NCBI GenBank assembly: GCA_009692005.1
Contig: SHZZ01000008.1
Coordinates: 1-64,000 of the forward strand
Origin: Gemmataceae bacterium
GTDB taxonomy: Bacteria > Planctomycetota > Planctomycetia > Gemmatales > Gemmataceae
Reading direction: 5' to 3'
DNA: 64,000 nt
Below are positions 36,852 through 45,586 of this stretch, one piece after another; position 1 is the stretch's first letter, and each line of letters starts with the position of its first letter. The position numbers and the translations under genes are program-made. The notes below the pieces were generated by a model that had not been told where the DNA came from, did not search any database, and worked only from the letters and a program-made list of their open reading frames with translations.

Positions 36852-37802
36852 ATGAACTCCCATAGCCGACGCCTCTTCTTGACCGGGAACTTGAGCGCCA
36901 TTAGCGCCTTGGCGGCTTGCGGAAAGCCAGGATATGCTGATGACCCCGCGCCAAGAAGGCCAAAAACAAACCGTCTTGCCGTTTCCACATACTCCTTTTG
37001 GCAATTCAAGAACCAGGAGTTGCGGAACATCGAAAAGTGCATTGAACTCTCCGCCGAAATGGGATTCGATGGCGTCGAGATTCTCCACAGGCAAATGGAA
37101 AAAGAAGACAATGCTTATTTGCAAAATATAAAAAGGCTGGCATTTATTAATGGAGTAGACCTATGCGGCTTCTCAACTCATCAAGGATTCGTTTTTCCTG
37201 ACATCACCAAACGCCAAGAAAATATCGACCACACAATCCGCTGTATTGAATTGTGCTACCGACTTGGAATTCCAACCATGCGCGTGAATACCGGGCGGTG
37301 GGGAACCATCAAGGACTTCGACGAGTTAATGAAAAACCGAGGGATTGAACCAGTATCAAAAGGTCAAACCGAGGAGGATGGTTTTAAGTGGGTCATTGAC
37401 AGCCTGGAAAAGTGCCTCAAAAAAGCCGCTGAATGCGGCGTAATTCTGGGACTGGAAAATCACTGGGGATTAGGGCGAACTTGGGAAGGCGTCATGCGCA
37501 TTGTCAATGCCATCAACTCTCCCTGGCTACAAGTCACCATGGACACGGGCAACTTCCTGGAGAACCCTTATGAGGCTCTTGAAAAACTTGCGCCTAAAAC
37601 TGTACTGGTTCAAGCCAAGACTTATTATGGCGGAGGTCTCTGGTACTCTCTCGACCTCGATTACCCCAGGATCATTAAAATGCTTAGGAAGTACTCATTC
37701 AAGGGCTACATTTCCCTGGAATTTGAAGGGAAAGAAAACCCCTTGACAGGAATTCCAAAAAGCCTGGCCCTCTTAAAAAAAGCCCAGGAATTGACCCAAT
37801 AA
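36852..37802 (+). CDS. Exported TIM-barrel sugar isomerase/epimerase family protein
   Basis: 316 residues. The N-terminus SRRLFLTGNLSAIS has a twin-arginine-like motif followed by LAACG, which could act as a lipobox, so the protein should be exported. The xylose-isomerase-like TIM barrel follows, with VSTYSFWQF, EMGFDGVEILH, LGLENHWG, VTMDTGNF and ISLEFEG as strand ends. The Glu, His, Asp and Glu residues in these motifs form the usual metal site. The substrate is unknown. The family is expanded in planctomycetes next to Gfo/Idh/MocA enzymes. GGGG lies before the ATG. The gene is convergent with miaE. Confidence 0.85.
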   Translation: MNSHSRRLFLTGNLSAISALAACGKPGYADDPAPRRPKTNRLAVSTYSFWQFKNQELRNIEKCIELSAEMGFDGVEILHRQMEKEDNAYLQNIKRLAFINGVDLCGFSTHQGFVFPDITKRQENIDHTIRCIELCYRLGIPTMRVNTGRWGTIKDFDELMKNRGIEPVSKGQTEEDGFKWVIDSLEKCLKKAAECGVILGLENHWGLGRTWEGVMRIVNAINSPWLQVTMDTGNFLENPYEALEKLAPKTVLVQAKTYYGGGLWYSLDLDYPRIIKMLRKYSFKGYISLEFEGKENPLTGIPKSLALLKKAQELTQ

Positions 37803-37822
37803 AGTTCCAACCTCGGCCTTTT

Positions 37823-38425
37823 TCACTTCCAACCGGAATGCATTCTTGGCCCGAGCGGCTGGGCTTGAATAATAGTGGCTTCCTCCCGCAGGAGTTCCTG
37901 CCAGCGCTCAAGCACCTCATTTTCCTGCCGAACCAGTTTCGCCAGGTTAAGGAATACGAGGTAGTGGTTCCGTTCGGATTTCGCCAACCCACTATAAAGT
38001 TTTGACAACTCATTCTCTTGAGCCGGTTTTGCCAACAACTCAAAGCGTTCGCAGGATCTAGCTTCAATTAGGGACGCTATCAGCAACCTGTCCATCAACT
38101 CCAGGGTTCCCTGCCCTTTCCTCACAAGTTTGTGGAGGGTGGAAGCGTAAGGATTGAAATGTGTGCGGGATAATTTCCCTCCGAACTTGGCCAAAAAACG
38201 AATCACCATGACCAAGTGAGCGGATTCATCCCTGGCGATTCCTGCCAAAGTGGAAAGCCATTTTCTTGGGTACTGTGGTTCAGGCCAGCGGTTGAGTAGT
38301 TCCAGGGCGTTTGCCGCCGCTTTTTTCTCCAGGTAGGCGTGATCGTTTAAAAGATCCACGGGACTGGCCAGGGCGGCCTTGGCCCAGGCTGTCGGGGTGA
38401 AAACCAATAACGGCAACGGCTTCAT
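37823..38425 (-). CDS. miaE: tRNA-(ms2io6A37) hydroxylase
   Basis: 200 residues. Ferritin-like four-helix di-iron protein. Iron ligands occur in NDHAYLEKKAAANALELL, DESAHLVMV, EARSCERF and KSERNHYLVF, the order expected of MiaE. It hydroxylates the isopentenyl group of the modified adenosine at position 37 of tRNA. Length and motif order match the family closely. It is the last gene of the leftward run that begins near 45.2 kb, 38 bp after the ceramidase-like gene, although functional linkage to that run is unlikely. Confidence 0.92.
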   Translation of the reverse strand: MKPLPLLVFTPTAWAKAALASPVDLLNDHAYLEKKAAANALELLNRWPEPQYPRKWLSTLAGIARDESAHLVMVIRFLAKFGGKLSRTHFNPYASTLHKLVRKGQGTLELMDRLLIASLIEARSCERFELLAKPAQENELSKLYSGLAKSERNHYLVFLNLAKLVRQENEVLERWQELLREEATIIQAQPLGPRMHSGWK

Positions 38426-38463
38426 ATGGGCCTAATGAGTGGTCCAGGAAACAATGGGTTTGT

Positions 38464-39906
38464 TTAAAGTACTAATTTCCCTAACTTTTCCCGCACAACC
38501 GCAATCAAATGCTCCAAAGACCCTGCGGCCAAAGGGGAAATTTCCTCCTGGTATATTCCCTTGCCATAAGCGGTTTTGGCGGGAATATACCCCGGCTGCC
38601 AATCATTGGTTTGCGTGACTACATACAGGGGAAAATTCAATGATTCACGGAGTTCCAATTGAAACACCTGATATAACTCGCCCGGGGAAAAAACCCAAAA
38701 TAGATCCCCAAGCCGCCACAAGTTGATTACCAAAGGGAATGTTTTTCCCTGAGGGATCGCTTTCAACCGCGTCAGTTGCCTGGTCATTCTTTCAGCCATG
38801 GCATGGCAATCCCTGGCCGCTTCCAAATTTCCCTGGGCGTTAAACTCTTTTTCTTTAATTACCCACTGGCCGTGCTGCTTATCCGTTTCAGCAATGGATG
38901 GCAAATCTGGTTTATAAGGCAACTCCACCGTTATTTGATCTGCCGTCCACAACTCCTTGGTTCGCAATACTTCTGGTTTCAATGGGATGTGGTTCCAAAT
39001 CCCCAAGGTAGCGCCAGAAATCACTTGCCCCTGGTAAGAAAAGGTCGTGGCAGGAGGGGGGAGAGATTCCAAAACGGCGGCAGCAGCATACCCCGCTTGC
39101 CTGCCGTTCTTATCCGCGATGGCACTATCGCCAGTAAAACCCTCCAAAGGCCCAAGGTCTCCCGAGGCGCCTTGAAAAAACAGACACGGACATTTGTTTG
39201 CCGATTCCACAATTTCCCTTAAAGACCCGACAAAATCGGGGCTGATGCGCGTGTTTTCCCAGGCCAGGGTTGTGGGATGGCAAGCGTAATTCACCAGGGC
39301 GGCAATCGGCATGCCATCAGCACTGATAATTTTTGCCACTAGCAAAGTGTCATCGGAAAACCCTTCAGGGTTAAACCCGCAAACAGTATTTCCTTTGCCA
39401 GAATCGAGGAAATCCCGATTCCTTGCCAGGGTGCAAACGCCTTGGCCGCTTATCAAATTTGCTGGCCGGGCGGTCTGGCAAGCTTCCTGGCCAATTTCGT
39501 TTACGGTTTGCAATAGTTTTTCAAAATAAGGAGAGATTAAATCTCCCCCCGGAAAAGTCGACCGTGAAAGGGACATCCACCCCGACCCATGAGTATGGGT
39601 GAGTGTGATCATAACTTGGCTCGGGGGAAGGCATGCGCCCTTTCCCGCTTCGAGCCGCATTTCTTCCATTTGCTGGCCATCAATAATGCAATGGTCCAGA
39701 GTAATTATCAGGAGAGAATGTTGTCGATTGCCGTCCATGCTGGCAAGGAACAAGCCATAGGCCTGTAAAGGCTTATGGACCCCGGTGGCGATTTCATGCG
39801 TGGCCGCGCCCCACATCCGGTGGTAAATACCAACAGGAGGAGTGATGTCTCTGCGAGCCACGCCGCATTTACATCGCCCCTGAGGAGTGGGAATCTCATT
39901 TTGCAT
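38464..39906 (-). CDS. Neutral/alkaline ceramidase-like hydrolase (second copy)
   Basis: 480 residues. The family N-terminus is CGVARRDITPPVGIYH. ITLTHTHGSGW carries the zinc-binding histidines, NYACHPTTLAWEN follows, then FFQGASGDLGP, and QTNDWQPGYIPAKTAYG lies at the C-terminal end. No signal peptide is seen. It is clearly related to the protein at 32227-33564, but the two are distant in sequence. It is the fourth gene of the dehydratase-aldolase-MFS operon, starting 3 bp after the carrier's stop. The context suggests it releases or trims the imported compound, which is inference only. Confidence 0.83.
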   Translation of the reverse strand: MQNEIPTPQGRCKCGVARRDITPPVGIYHRMWGAATHEIATGVHKPLQAYGLFLASMDGNRQHSLLIITLDHCIIDGQQMEEMRLEAGKGACLPPSQVMITLTHTHGSGWMSLSRSTFPGGDLISPYFEKLLQTVNEIGQEACQTARPANLISGQGVCTLARNRDFLDSGKGNTVCGFNPEGFSDDTLLVAKIISADGMPIAALVNYACHPTTLAWENTRISPDFVGSLREIVESANKCPCLFFQGASGDLGPLEGFTGDSAIADKNGRQAGYAAAAVLESLPPPATTFSYQGQVISGATLGIWNHIPLKPEVLRTKELWTADQITVELPYKPDLPSIAETDKQHGQWVIKEKEFNAQGNLEAARDCHAMAERMTRQLTRLKAIPQGKTFPLVINLWRLGDLFWVFSPGELYQVFQLELRESLNFPLYVVTQTNDWQPGYIPAKTAYGKGIYQEEISPLAAGSLEHLIAVVREKLGKLVL

Positions 39907-39909
39907 AGG

Positions 39910-41112
39910 TCAGGCCACCTGAGGTTTCGCTGGATTAATGAAATACCAGATAATGGCATCGATTGCAAAGATAGCGGCGAATAAAAACACGACTGCATTC
40001 CAGCTTCCTGTTCTTTCAAGAATCAGGCCTGTAACGAGGGGAAAAAGGGCGGCCCCAAAATTCCCGCACATATTTACCAGGCTGAAAACGGTTGCCACTT
40101 TTGCCCCGCCATATTCAATGGTCACGGTGTACCCGCTGACCCCGCCAAAATTCGCGAAAAATGCGCCGGTTGTGATGAAGCCAACAGCCCAATTAATATT
40201 CTCAGCAAAATACGAGGCCACAACTAAAACAGCGCACAGCGACATGCCCCCCACGGCAATCCCTTGTCTGGCCAATCTGCGGTTGCCCGTGATTTGCAAA
40301 ATCTTTTCCGAAGCAAACCCGCCGAGGACACCTCCCAGCATGGCTCCCAGCAAGACCAAAGTTCCCAGGTTTCCAGTTTCCAGGTTGTTGGCCGAGCGCC
40401 CCTCTTTCAGGTAAGTTGGGAACCAGGTGAAAAAAAACACCATGGCCATGGCCCGAAAAAACTGTTGTGAACAAAGCAGTATCACGGTGGAGTCTTTAAA
40501 GGTTTCCGTAAAAGATTTCAGGTTGAATTTTCTAATTGCTGGGGACAGCACAACGCTTTCCCCCGGAACCCCTTTGGTCAGGATGAAAAATGTGGCCCCC
40601 CATAAAAACCCAGGAACAGCAATAAGGACAAAACTCTCCTGCCAAGGAAACCTATCATTGAGGCGGCTAAGGATGATTTGAGAAATGGCAGCTCCAAAAG
40701 CCATGCTGGCTGTCAACATTCCCGAGGCAATTGCCTTGTTGTTATGAATAAACAACTCGCTAATGGATTTAGTTGCGCAAGGAAAAATCCCCGCCATGGC
40801 CATTCCCATGGCCATCCAAATCGCAAGAAGGGAAGTAAAATCCCAGGCACACCCTGTCAAGGCGGTGAAAAAAGACCAGGCGGCAGCCAAAAGAAACATG
40901 GCCGTTCTGCTTCCAAGCCGGTCGGCAAGAATTCCTGAAGGGACCTGCATAATTGCGTAGCCGAAAAACCAGGCGCTCATGACATAGCCCATGTCCTCTT
41001 TATTTAATTTCAGGTCGAATTGGATTTCCTTGACGGTGGTAGAAATGCCAAGTCGCTGGACATAAGAAATAACCGCGCCCATGCACAATAAGAATAAAAC
41101 CCAATAACGCAT
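39910..41112 (-). CDS. MFS transporter, anion:cation symporter (sugar-acid) type
   Basis: 400 residues, twelve predicted membrane segments. The opening segment ISYVQRLGISTTVKEIQ and the loop 2-3 signature GILADRLGSRTAMF are typical of the ACS family (ExuT, GudP, DgoT). Those carriers bring in hexuronates, glucarate and galactonate with protons. The gene lies between a KDG-aldolase-like gene and a ceramidase-like gene, 15 bp after the former, and the first gene of the operon encodes a galactonate-dehydratase-like enzyme. A sugar-acid substrate is therefore the best inference. Confidence 0.88.
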   Translation of the reverse strand: MRYWVLFLLCMGAVISYVQRLGISTTVKEIQFDLKLNKEDMGYVMSAWFFGYAIMQVPSGILADRLGSRTAMFLLAAAWSFFTALTGCAWDFTSLLAIWMAMGMAMAGIFPCATKSISELFIHNNKAIASGMLTASMAFGAAISQIILSRLNDRFPWQESFVLIAVPGFLWGATFFILTKGVPGESVVLSPAIRKFNLKSFTETFKDSTVILLCSQQFFRAMAMVFFFTWFPTYLKEGRSANNLETGNLGTLVLLGAMLGGVLGGFASEKILQITGNRRLARQGIAVGGMSLCAVLVVASYFAENINWAVGFITTGAFFANFGGVSGYTVTIEYGGAKVATVFSLVNMCGNFGAALFPLVTGLILERTGSWNAVVFLFAAIFAIDAIIWYFINPAKPQVA

Positions 41113-41127
41113 TTAATCTCCCAGAGG

Positions 41128-42039
41128 TCAGGACTTCATGGCCACTTCAAGAATGGCGTAAAGGCGGTCGAGTTCTTGCCCGGTTTCTTGATCCATTTCC
41201 CAGCGAATGGGGGGCCGCCGTATCTCATTCTTAAACACGCCTAATTTGCAAAGGAAGTATTTTTCAACGGCTAAAAAACCATCCAAACCCGCCTGCATTT
41301 CCAGCGCAACAATGGCGCAAATGGGCAAGTAAAGGGCGTAAACCTGCCGGGTGTCGCCTTGCTGCAAGGCCTTCCACAGGGCAACAATTCCAGCCAAAAG
41401 ATCCATGCCTGGAATAGTGCCGACGATCCCTCGGCGAAAACTATCCACCAGGAAAATACCCCCTGAGCCTTCAAAAATTCGCGCCTGGCCATTGGTGGCA
41501 TCGCGCAGGAGGGATAGGTTGCCACCAATGGGGGGAGCTTCGGGTTTAAATAAGATTTTTTCCGGGCCAAAGTCTTGCAGTAACACCAGGTAGACTTCCA
41601 TGGGGATGGGTTGGCCAACATACCCCGAGGCATCCTGGACAATCATGGGAATAGTAATTTCCCGAGCAAGCGAACGGTAATATTCCAGTAGATTGTTCGC
41701 ATTCAAATCCAGAGTGGTGGGGGGAATGGCCATGATGGCGTCAGCGCCAGCGTCAACAGAGGCCTTGGCGAATTCCAACGCCTCCTTCACGGTCTCGGCC
41801 CCGGCGCTGCAAAAATAGGCGCCCATCCCCTGGTTCATTTTCCCAATGCGATTGGTTAGCTCGATCCGCTCCGTTTTGTTTAAGCGCAAAATTTCCGAAA
41901 CCATGCCAGTGCCAACCCCGTCCGCCCCCATGGAATAGGCCCAATCGACTTCCCTTTCCAAAGTGGGGTAATCGATCGAGCCATTCTCATGAAAAGGGGT
42001 TTGCAGGACCGGCAAAACTCCTTGTAGTTTTTTCGCCAT
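41128..42039 (-). CDS. Dihydrodipicolinate synthase-family aldolase/lyase (KDG-aldolase-like)
   Basis: 303 residues from the ATG at 42039, which has a G-rich ribosome-binding region; an ATG at 42060 would overlap the upstream gene by 7 bp. (beta/alpha)8 class I aldolase. The opening LQGVLPVLQTPFHENGSID is typical. The Schiff-base Lys is in ILFKPEAPP. The usual YYN segment is replaced by VQDASGYVG. The true DapA signature is incomplete, so a 2-keto-3-deoxy-sugar-acid aldolase or dehydratase is more likely than lysine biosynthesis. The operon position after a galactonate-dehydratase-like gene agrees with this. Confidence 0.87.
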   Translation of the reverse strand: MAKKLQGVLPVLQTPFHENGSIDYPTLEREVDWAYSMGADGVGTGMVSEILRLNKTERIELTNRIGKMNQGMGAYFCSAGAETVKEALEFAKASVDAGADAIMAIPPTTLDLNANNLLEYYRSLAREITIPMIVQDASGYVGQPIPMEVYLVLLQDFGPEKILFKPEAPPIGGNLSLLRDATNGQARIFEGSGGIFLVDSFRRGIVGTIPGMDLLAGIVALWKALQQGDTRQVYALYLPICAIVALEMQAGLDGFLAVEKYFLCKLGVFKNEIRRPPIRWEMDQETGQELDRLYAILEVAMKS

Positions 42040-42053
42040 TATCCATCCCCCAT

Positions 42054-43232
42054 TTACCAATCCCCAACACTGCCATCGGTGTAGAAGACCTGCTGAGGAA
42101 TCTCCTGCTGGAAGGGATGCTTTTTGATTTCCGCCAGAGAAATCTCAATTCCCAGGCCAGGGCGTGGATTCGGGCGAACTAAGCGCCCTTTCTTTTCCAC
42201 GGTGAACCCTTCCTTGACCACATCCTGGCGCCAAGGGACATCCTCGTGGACGGTTTCGCAAATCACATACCCCGGTTGAGAAAATCCAAACTCCAAGGAA
42301 GCCGCCGTGCTAACTGGGCCCTGCGGGTTGTGGGGCGCCAATCCAACCCTGTGGGAATCCGCCAGGGCGGCAATACGGCGAGCTTCGGTGAAGCCGCCGC
42401 AATGCGTAATATCGACCTGGCAAAGGGAACAAGCGCGAGCGGCAAAAAGCCGGCGGAATTCGCTATTGGAGGTAACTCTTTCCCCCGTGGCAATGGGCGT
42501 GGCCACGGCGGCTTGAATGGCTGCCAAGCCTTCGATTTCCTCGGGCCAGCAAGGTTCCTCCAAGAAGAACAAGCCAAATTGTTCCAGCGCTTTGGCAAAT
42601 TGCAATCCCATGGCTGGGGAAGGACGCGCATGGCAATCGACCATGATGTCGATACTCTCACCCACCGCGTTGCGCATGGCTGCGACGCATTTTTCCGCTG
42701 TGCGAATTGGTTTCAATCCTTCTAACGGCAAAGTGGGAGGAACGGCCATGGCTTTAAACGCGGTAAAACCCGCCTCGACGGCCTGAGTGGCCATGTCGGC
42801 AAAACGCGCCGCGTCTTCCGAGGAAGTTTCGTAAAAATCCTCCATTTTTCCTCCACCCAAATGGCAGTAAGTGCGAATATGATCGCGCACTGGGCCCCCC
42901 CAAAGTTTGCTGCAAGGAAGGCCTGCGACCTTTCCCAAAATATCCCACAGGGCAATGTCGATTCCAGCTATGGCGGTGGCTCGAACAATTCCATGTCCAT
43001 GCCAAAAATGCTGCCGATACATCATTTGCCACAAGTATTCGATCCGGGTTGGGTCTTGGCCAATCAGGAGAGACGCGAGGTCTTCCACCGCGCCAACCAC
43101 AGCTCGGGTATGCCATTCCAATGTGGCTTCGCCCCAGCCGTAAAGCCCATCTTGGTCGGTTAACACGCGGACAAAAATCCAATTGCGCATGCGGGCATGG
43201 CAAACATGAGTTTCAATGGCAGTTATTTTCAT
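42054..43232 (-). CDS. Mandelate racemase/enolase-superfamily dehydratase (galactonate dehydratase-like)
   Basis: 392 residues from the ATG at 43232 (AAGGGG eight nt upstream). The capping domain is followed by the barrel. Metal ligands and acid/base residues are in MVDCHARPS (Asp and a catalytic His), [10 protein letters not shown] (Glu), TGERV (Glu) and APHNPQGPV (catalytic His). This pattern matches D-galactonate dehydratase and related acid-sugar dehydratases, and not mandelate racemase proper. The product, a 2-keto-3-deoxy acid, would suit the aldolase encoded next. It opens the four-gene operon that runs to 38464. The gap to the upstream selenoprotein gene is 67 bp. Confidence 0.88.
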   Translation of the reverse strand: MKITAIETHVCHARMRNWIFVRVLTDQDGLYGWGEATLEWHTRAVVGAVEDLASLLIGQDPTRIEYLWQMMYRQHFWHGHGIVRATAIAGIDIALWDILGKVAGLPCSKLWGGPVRDHIRTYCHLGGGKMEDFYETSSEDAARFADMATQAVEAGFTAFKAMAVPPTLPLEGLKPIRTAEKCVAAMRNAVGESIDIMVDCHARPSPAMGLQFAKALEQFGLFFLEEPCWPEEIEGLAAIQAAVATPIATGERVTSNSEFRRLFAARACSLCQVDITHCGGFTEARRIAALADSHRVGLAPHNPQGPVSTAASLEFGFSQPGYVICETVHEDVPWRQDVVKEGFTVEKKGRLVRPNPRPGLGIEISLAEIKKHPFQQEIPQQVFYTDGSVGDW

Positions 43233-43299
43233 GGCTGGCCCCTTGGGAAAAAAGGATCCTACCATGAATCGATTGGCGTGTAAGGCGTTTCCAGTTTGG

Positions 43300-44544
43300 T
43301 CAGCGAACTAGCAACATGGAGACTTGCATTTTCTTTCCTTCCCGGATCAATTCCAGAGGAACGGATTCACCCACAAGATAATTCTGCCGGATATATTCGA
43401 AAAAACCGTCCACATCCATTTCCAGGGTTTTGTCTTTCACCCCGGTAATGATGTCCCCGCCGCGAATCCCGGCGGCCTTGGCCTGGTCGGAAAGCGAATC
43501 CTTATGGCGAAACGCAAGCTGTGTTGCCGAGATGCCCAAACTTTTTTTCTCATTTACCGTCAAATTGGCCCCATAGATTCCGGGCAACGGCACCAACTTC
43601 TTTTGCGATGGCCTCCAGGATAAATCGGATTTCTTCCAGTCTTTGGCAAATTCCAATTCACTTTGAAAAGATTGGCCATTTCGCTGCCAGGTAATTTTTA
43701 CTTTCCCTTCCTTTGGCGAACGGTCAAGGGCGTACTGAAAATCGGCAAGGGAATGGATCGGCAGCCCATTCATGAAACGGATATCGTCACCCTTGAGAAT
43801 TCCCGCTTTTTGGGCAGGGGACTCGGGGATTACCCGGGCCACCTGATTTCCTTTATCGACATCCAAAACCAAGCCCGCATTTTCCGGGAAGGGGAACCGC
43901 CAGATCATTTCTCTCTCCCATTTTCCTGAACGAACGAGGGAGTGGTTTAAGGCTTCACGCACCTGATGGCAATGCGCGCACCCATTAATTCCCCTTCCGC
44001 GCATTAATTGGGAGTATGAATCCGGAGAATTGACCCTGGGCTCGGCTACTGCAGGGAATGTTTTTTCGTGCATTTTCAGCACCGATTCCATCGTATGGCG
44101 TAGGCCTTTCAGGGAATGGCGTGAATCGGCGCTTGTCGCATCCCGGCTGCCATACCGAGAATAAATCTTGCCTGCGGAGTTCATGAAGAAAAAAGCCAAG
44201 GTCAAATCGTAATCGAAATCGAAAAGGTTTAAATCCAAACCATCGATCCGCGTCAGTCGAACCAGAATAAACTTATTCCCAAGATCTTGTAAGGACTCCA
44301 GTCGGACAACCTGCCCGTCAAAGTCCTGGCAATCCACTCAGGGAACACACCGAATGGCCACCAGCAAAGGCTTGTTGGTTTCTTTTGCAAGTTCCAATCC
44401 CCTTTGTAAACTTCCATGCCAGGTGGGCCGTGGAGATTTCCCTGGTTCTTTCGGTGACTGGCTAAACCCACTTTGGGGTGACAAAATCCACCCGAATATT
44501 ACCAAGCATCCCAAGAATATTTTTTCAGGCACACCTATCTCCAT
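43300..44544 (-). CDS. Exported thioredoxin/PDZ selenoprotein (Sec encoded by UGA at 44338-44340)
   Basis: One frame of 415 sense-or-UGA codons, interrupted only by TGA at 44340-44338. Reading it as Sec gives 414 residues. A signal peptide covers about residues 5-29. A thioredoxin-like domain has the redox motif C-V-P-U-V-D-C with Sec at 69. A CxxCH motif (GCAHCHQ) lies at about 188-194, and two PDZ domains follow at about 220-300 and 330-414, with [12 protein letters not shown] and [10 protein letters not shown]. The alternative start GTG at 44532 has GGAG nearby. I recall a Trx7/PDZ (seleno)protein family name in planctomycete annotation, which fits. Without readthrough only a 68-residue stub, or a headless PDZ protein from the GTG at 44337, would be made. 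It lies 7 bp after the dioxygenase gene and is probably co-transcribed. No Sec machinery is visible in the window. Confidence 0.82.
44293..44326 (-). promoter_or_regulatory. Candidate bacterial SECIS element
   Basis: Starting 12 nt after the UGA. The lower stem GGACT/AGTCC (44326-44322 with 44297-44293) leads through an internal loop to the upper stem CGGGCA/UGUCCG (44317-44312 with 44308-44303, one G-U pair). The apical loop is GGU (44311-44309), 27-29 nt after the UGA. Bacterial SECIS rules ask for an apical loop of 3-14 nt with a G in the first two positions, about 16-37 nt downstream. The E. coli fdhF element also presents GGU at its tip. Confidence 0.75.
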
Positions 44545-44551
44545 AAATGAT

Positions 44552-45211
44552 TTAACCCGCGGGAGTCATGCCCAGGACAATGTTGAAATTTGCGGCAAAT
44601 TCGCCAATTTTCGAGCCAGGCAAATGTTCAAAAGGAACTGTTAAAGCTTCACGGTCCTTGGGATCGCGAAGGCTGCGCCAAATCCCATCCCGTTCATTCC
44701 CAGGGTCGCCTTTAACATAACACTGGGTGGTAAGGAGTTCCTTGCCATTTTTCAAAATCTTGAAATGGATATGGGGAGTACGCCCTGGATAGGAAACCGG
44801 CTTAATGGTGCGAAAATAATAATCCCCCGTGGAACTGGTGACAAAACGGCCAAACCCCTGAAAGTTTTTATCCGTTTTCTCTTTGTTATCGGTCTGGCTA
44901 TGCAGATAGGCCCCATTGGCATCGCACTGCCAAATTTCCACCTGGGCGTTTCTAATAGGGTTTCCCCTGGCATCCAATATTTTTCCGCCAAGATGGGTAA
45001 TGGAACCAACTGCCGGGGTGATTGAATTATTGATGCGGAGCAAATCATTATCGGTATCGAGGGGCAGTTTATCCGGGAAAAATGGGCCTTCGGTCTGCTT
45101 GGGGGTTTTGGTCAGTTCCTGGGCAAAAACTCCTGGAACAAAAAGGGCCCCAGTTGCGAACAGAGAGGAAACAAAGGTTCTCCGGGAAGACAATTGCCAA
45201 GAAAGCGTCAT
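44552..45211 (-). CDS. Exported intradiol ring-cleavage dioxygenase family protein
   Basis: 219 residues from the ATG at 45211, preceded by TGGAGGA. A twin-arginine signal (SSRRTFVSSLFATGALF) indicates export. The catechol/protocatechuate 3,4-dioxygenase beta fold follows: TEGPFFPD at the start, GGKILDARGNPI, VEIWQCDANGAYLHS, and the iron-ligand region where GDYYFRTIKP supplies Tyr and GRTPHIHFKI supplies two His. Exported members cleave aromatic diols outside the cytoplasm or are of unknown role. The length is short for a catabolic enzyme, so the catechol substrate is not certain. The UGA-containing thioredoxin/PDZ gene follows after 7 bp. Confidence 0.87.
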   Translation of the reverse strand: MTLSWQLSSRRTFVSSLFATGALFVPGVFAQELTKTPKQTEGPFFPDKLPLDTDNDLLRINNSITPAVGSITHLGGKILDARGNPIRNAQVEIWQCDANGAYLHSQTDNKEKTDKNFQGFGRFVTSSTGDYYFRTIKPVSYPGRTPHIHFKILKNGKELLTTQCYVKGDPGNERDGIWRSLRDPKDREALTVPFEHLPGSKIGEFAANFNIVLGMTPAG

Positions 45212-45586
45212 GAAATCCTCCATATTAAGCCAAGAGCTAAAAAGGATTCTATCATGGCAAGGATTAAAGCACTCTGAAAACTGAGGAACGGTTAAAAAAC
45301 CAGGTAGTGGCAAATCAACAAAAATAATTTTGCAACTCCTTTTTATAGCTCTACCCAAATTAAAAATTCATTAATCAGGAGAAACCAAACTGCGAATCCA
45401 GAGTCTAATAAGTAGTGGGCGATTGTAATCGTTCAATTGGCATGGAATAGGATTCGAAAAAAAATGGTTTGACCTGCGTCACTGGGTCGTCACCAAAGTA
45501 GCCCACCTGATTTTGGCTTTTTGACTGTACCCACCTGTTTTCCTTTGTGATTAAACCATTTAGCAATGGGCCAAGAGGGACTCCCC
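45212..45586. other. Divergent intergenic region, 375 bp
   Basis: It lies between the exported dioxygenase (leftward) and the surface giant (rightward). AT-rich stretches occur near 45330-45380. No coding sequence, hairpin terminator or known riboswitch is visible. The promoters of both genes must be here, but I could not fix hexamers with confidence. Confidence 0.4.

Noticed and set aside
41128-42039. dapA (lysine biosynthesis) for the DHDPS-family gene
   Set aside because: Active-site Tyr context differs from DapA and the operon is of the sugar-acid type.
43300-44337. A separate PDZ protein starting at the GTG directly after the UGA
   Set aside because: The frame, signal peptide and thioredoxin start all lie upstream in the same frame; starting at 44337 would remove the export signal and split the redox motif. 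The UGA is better read as Sec.
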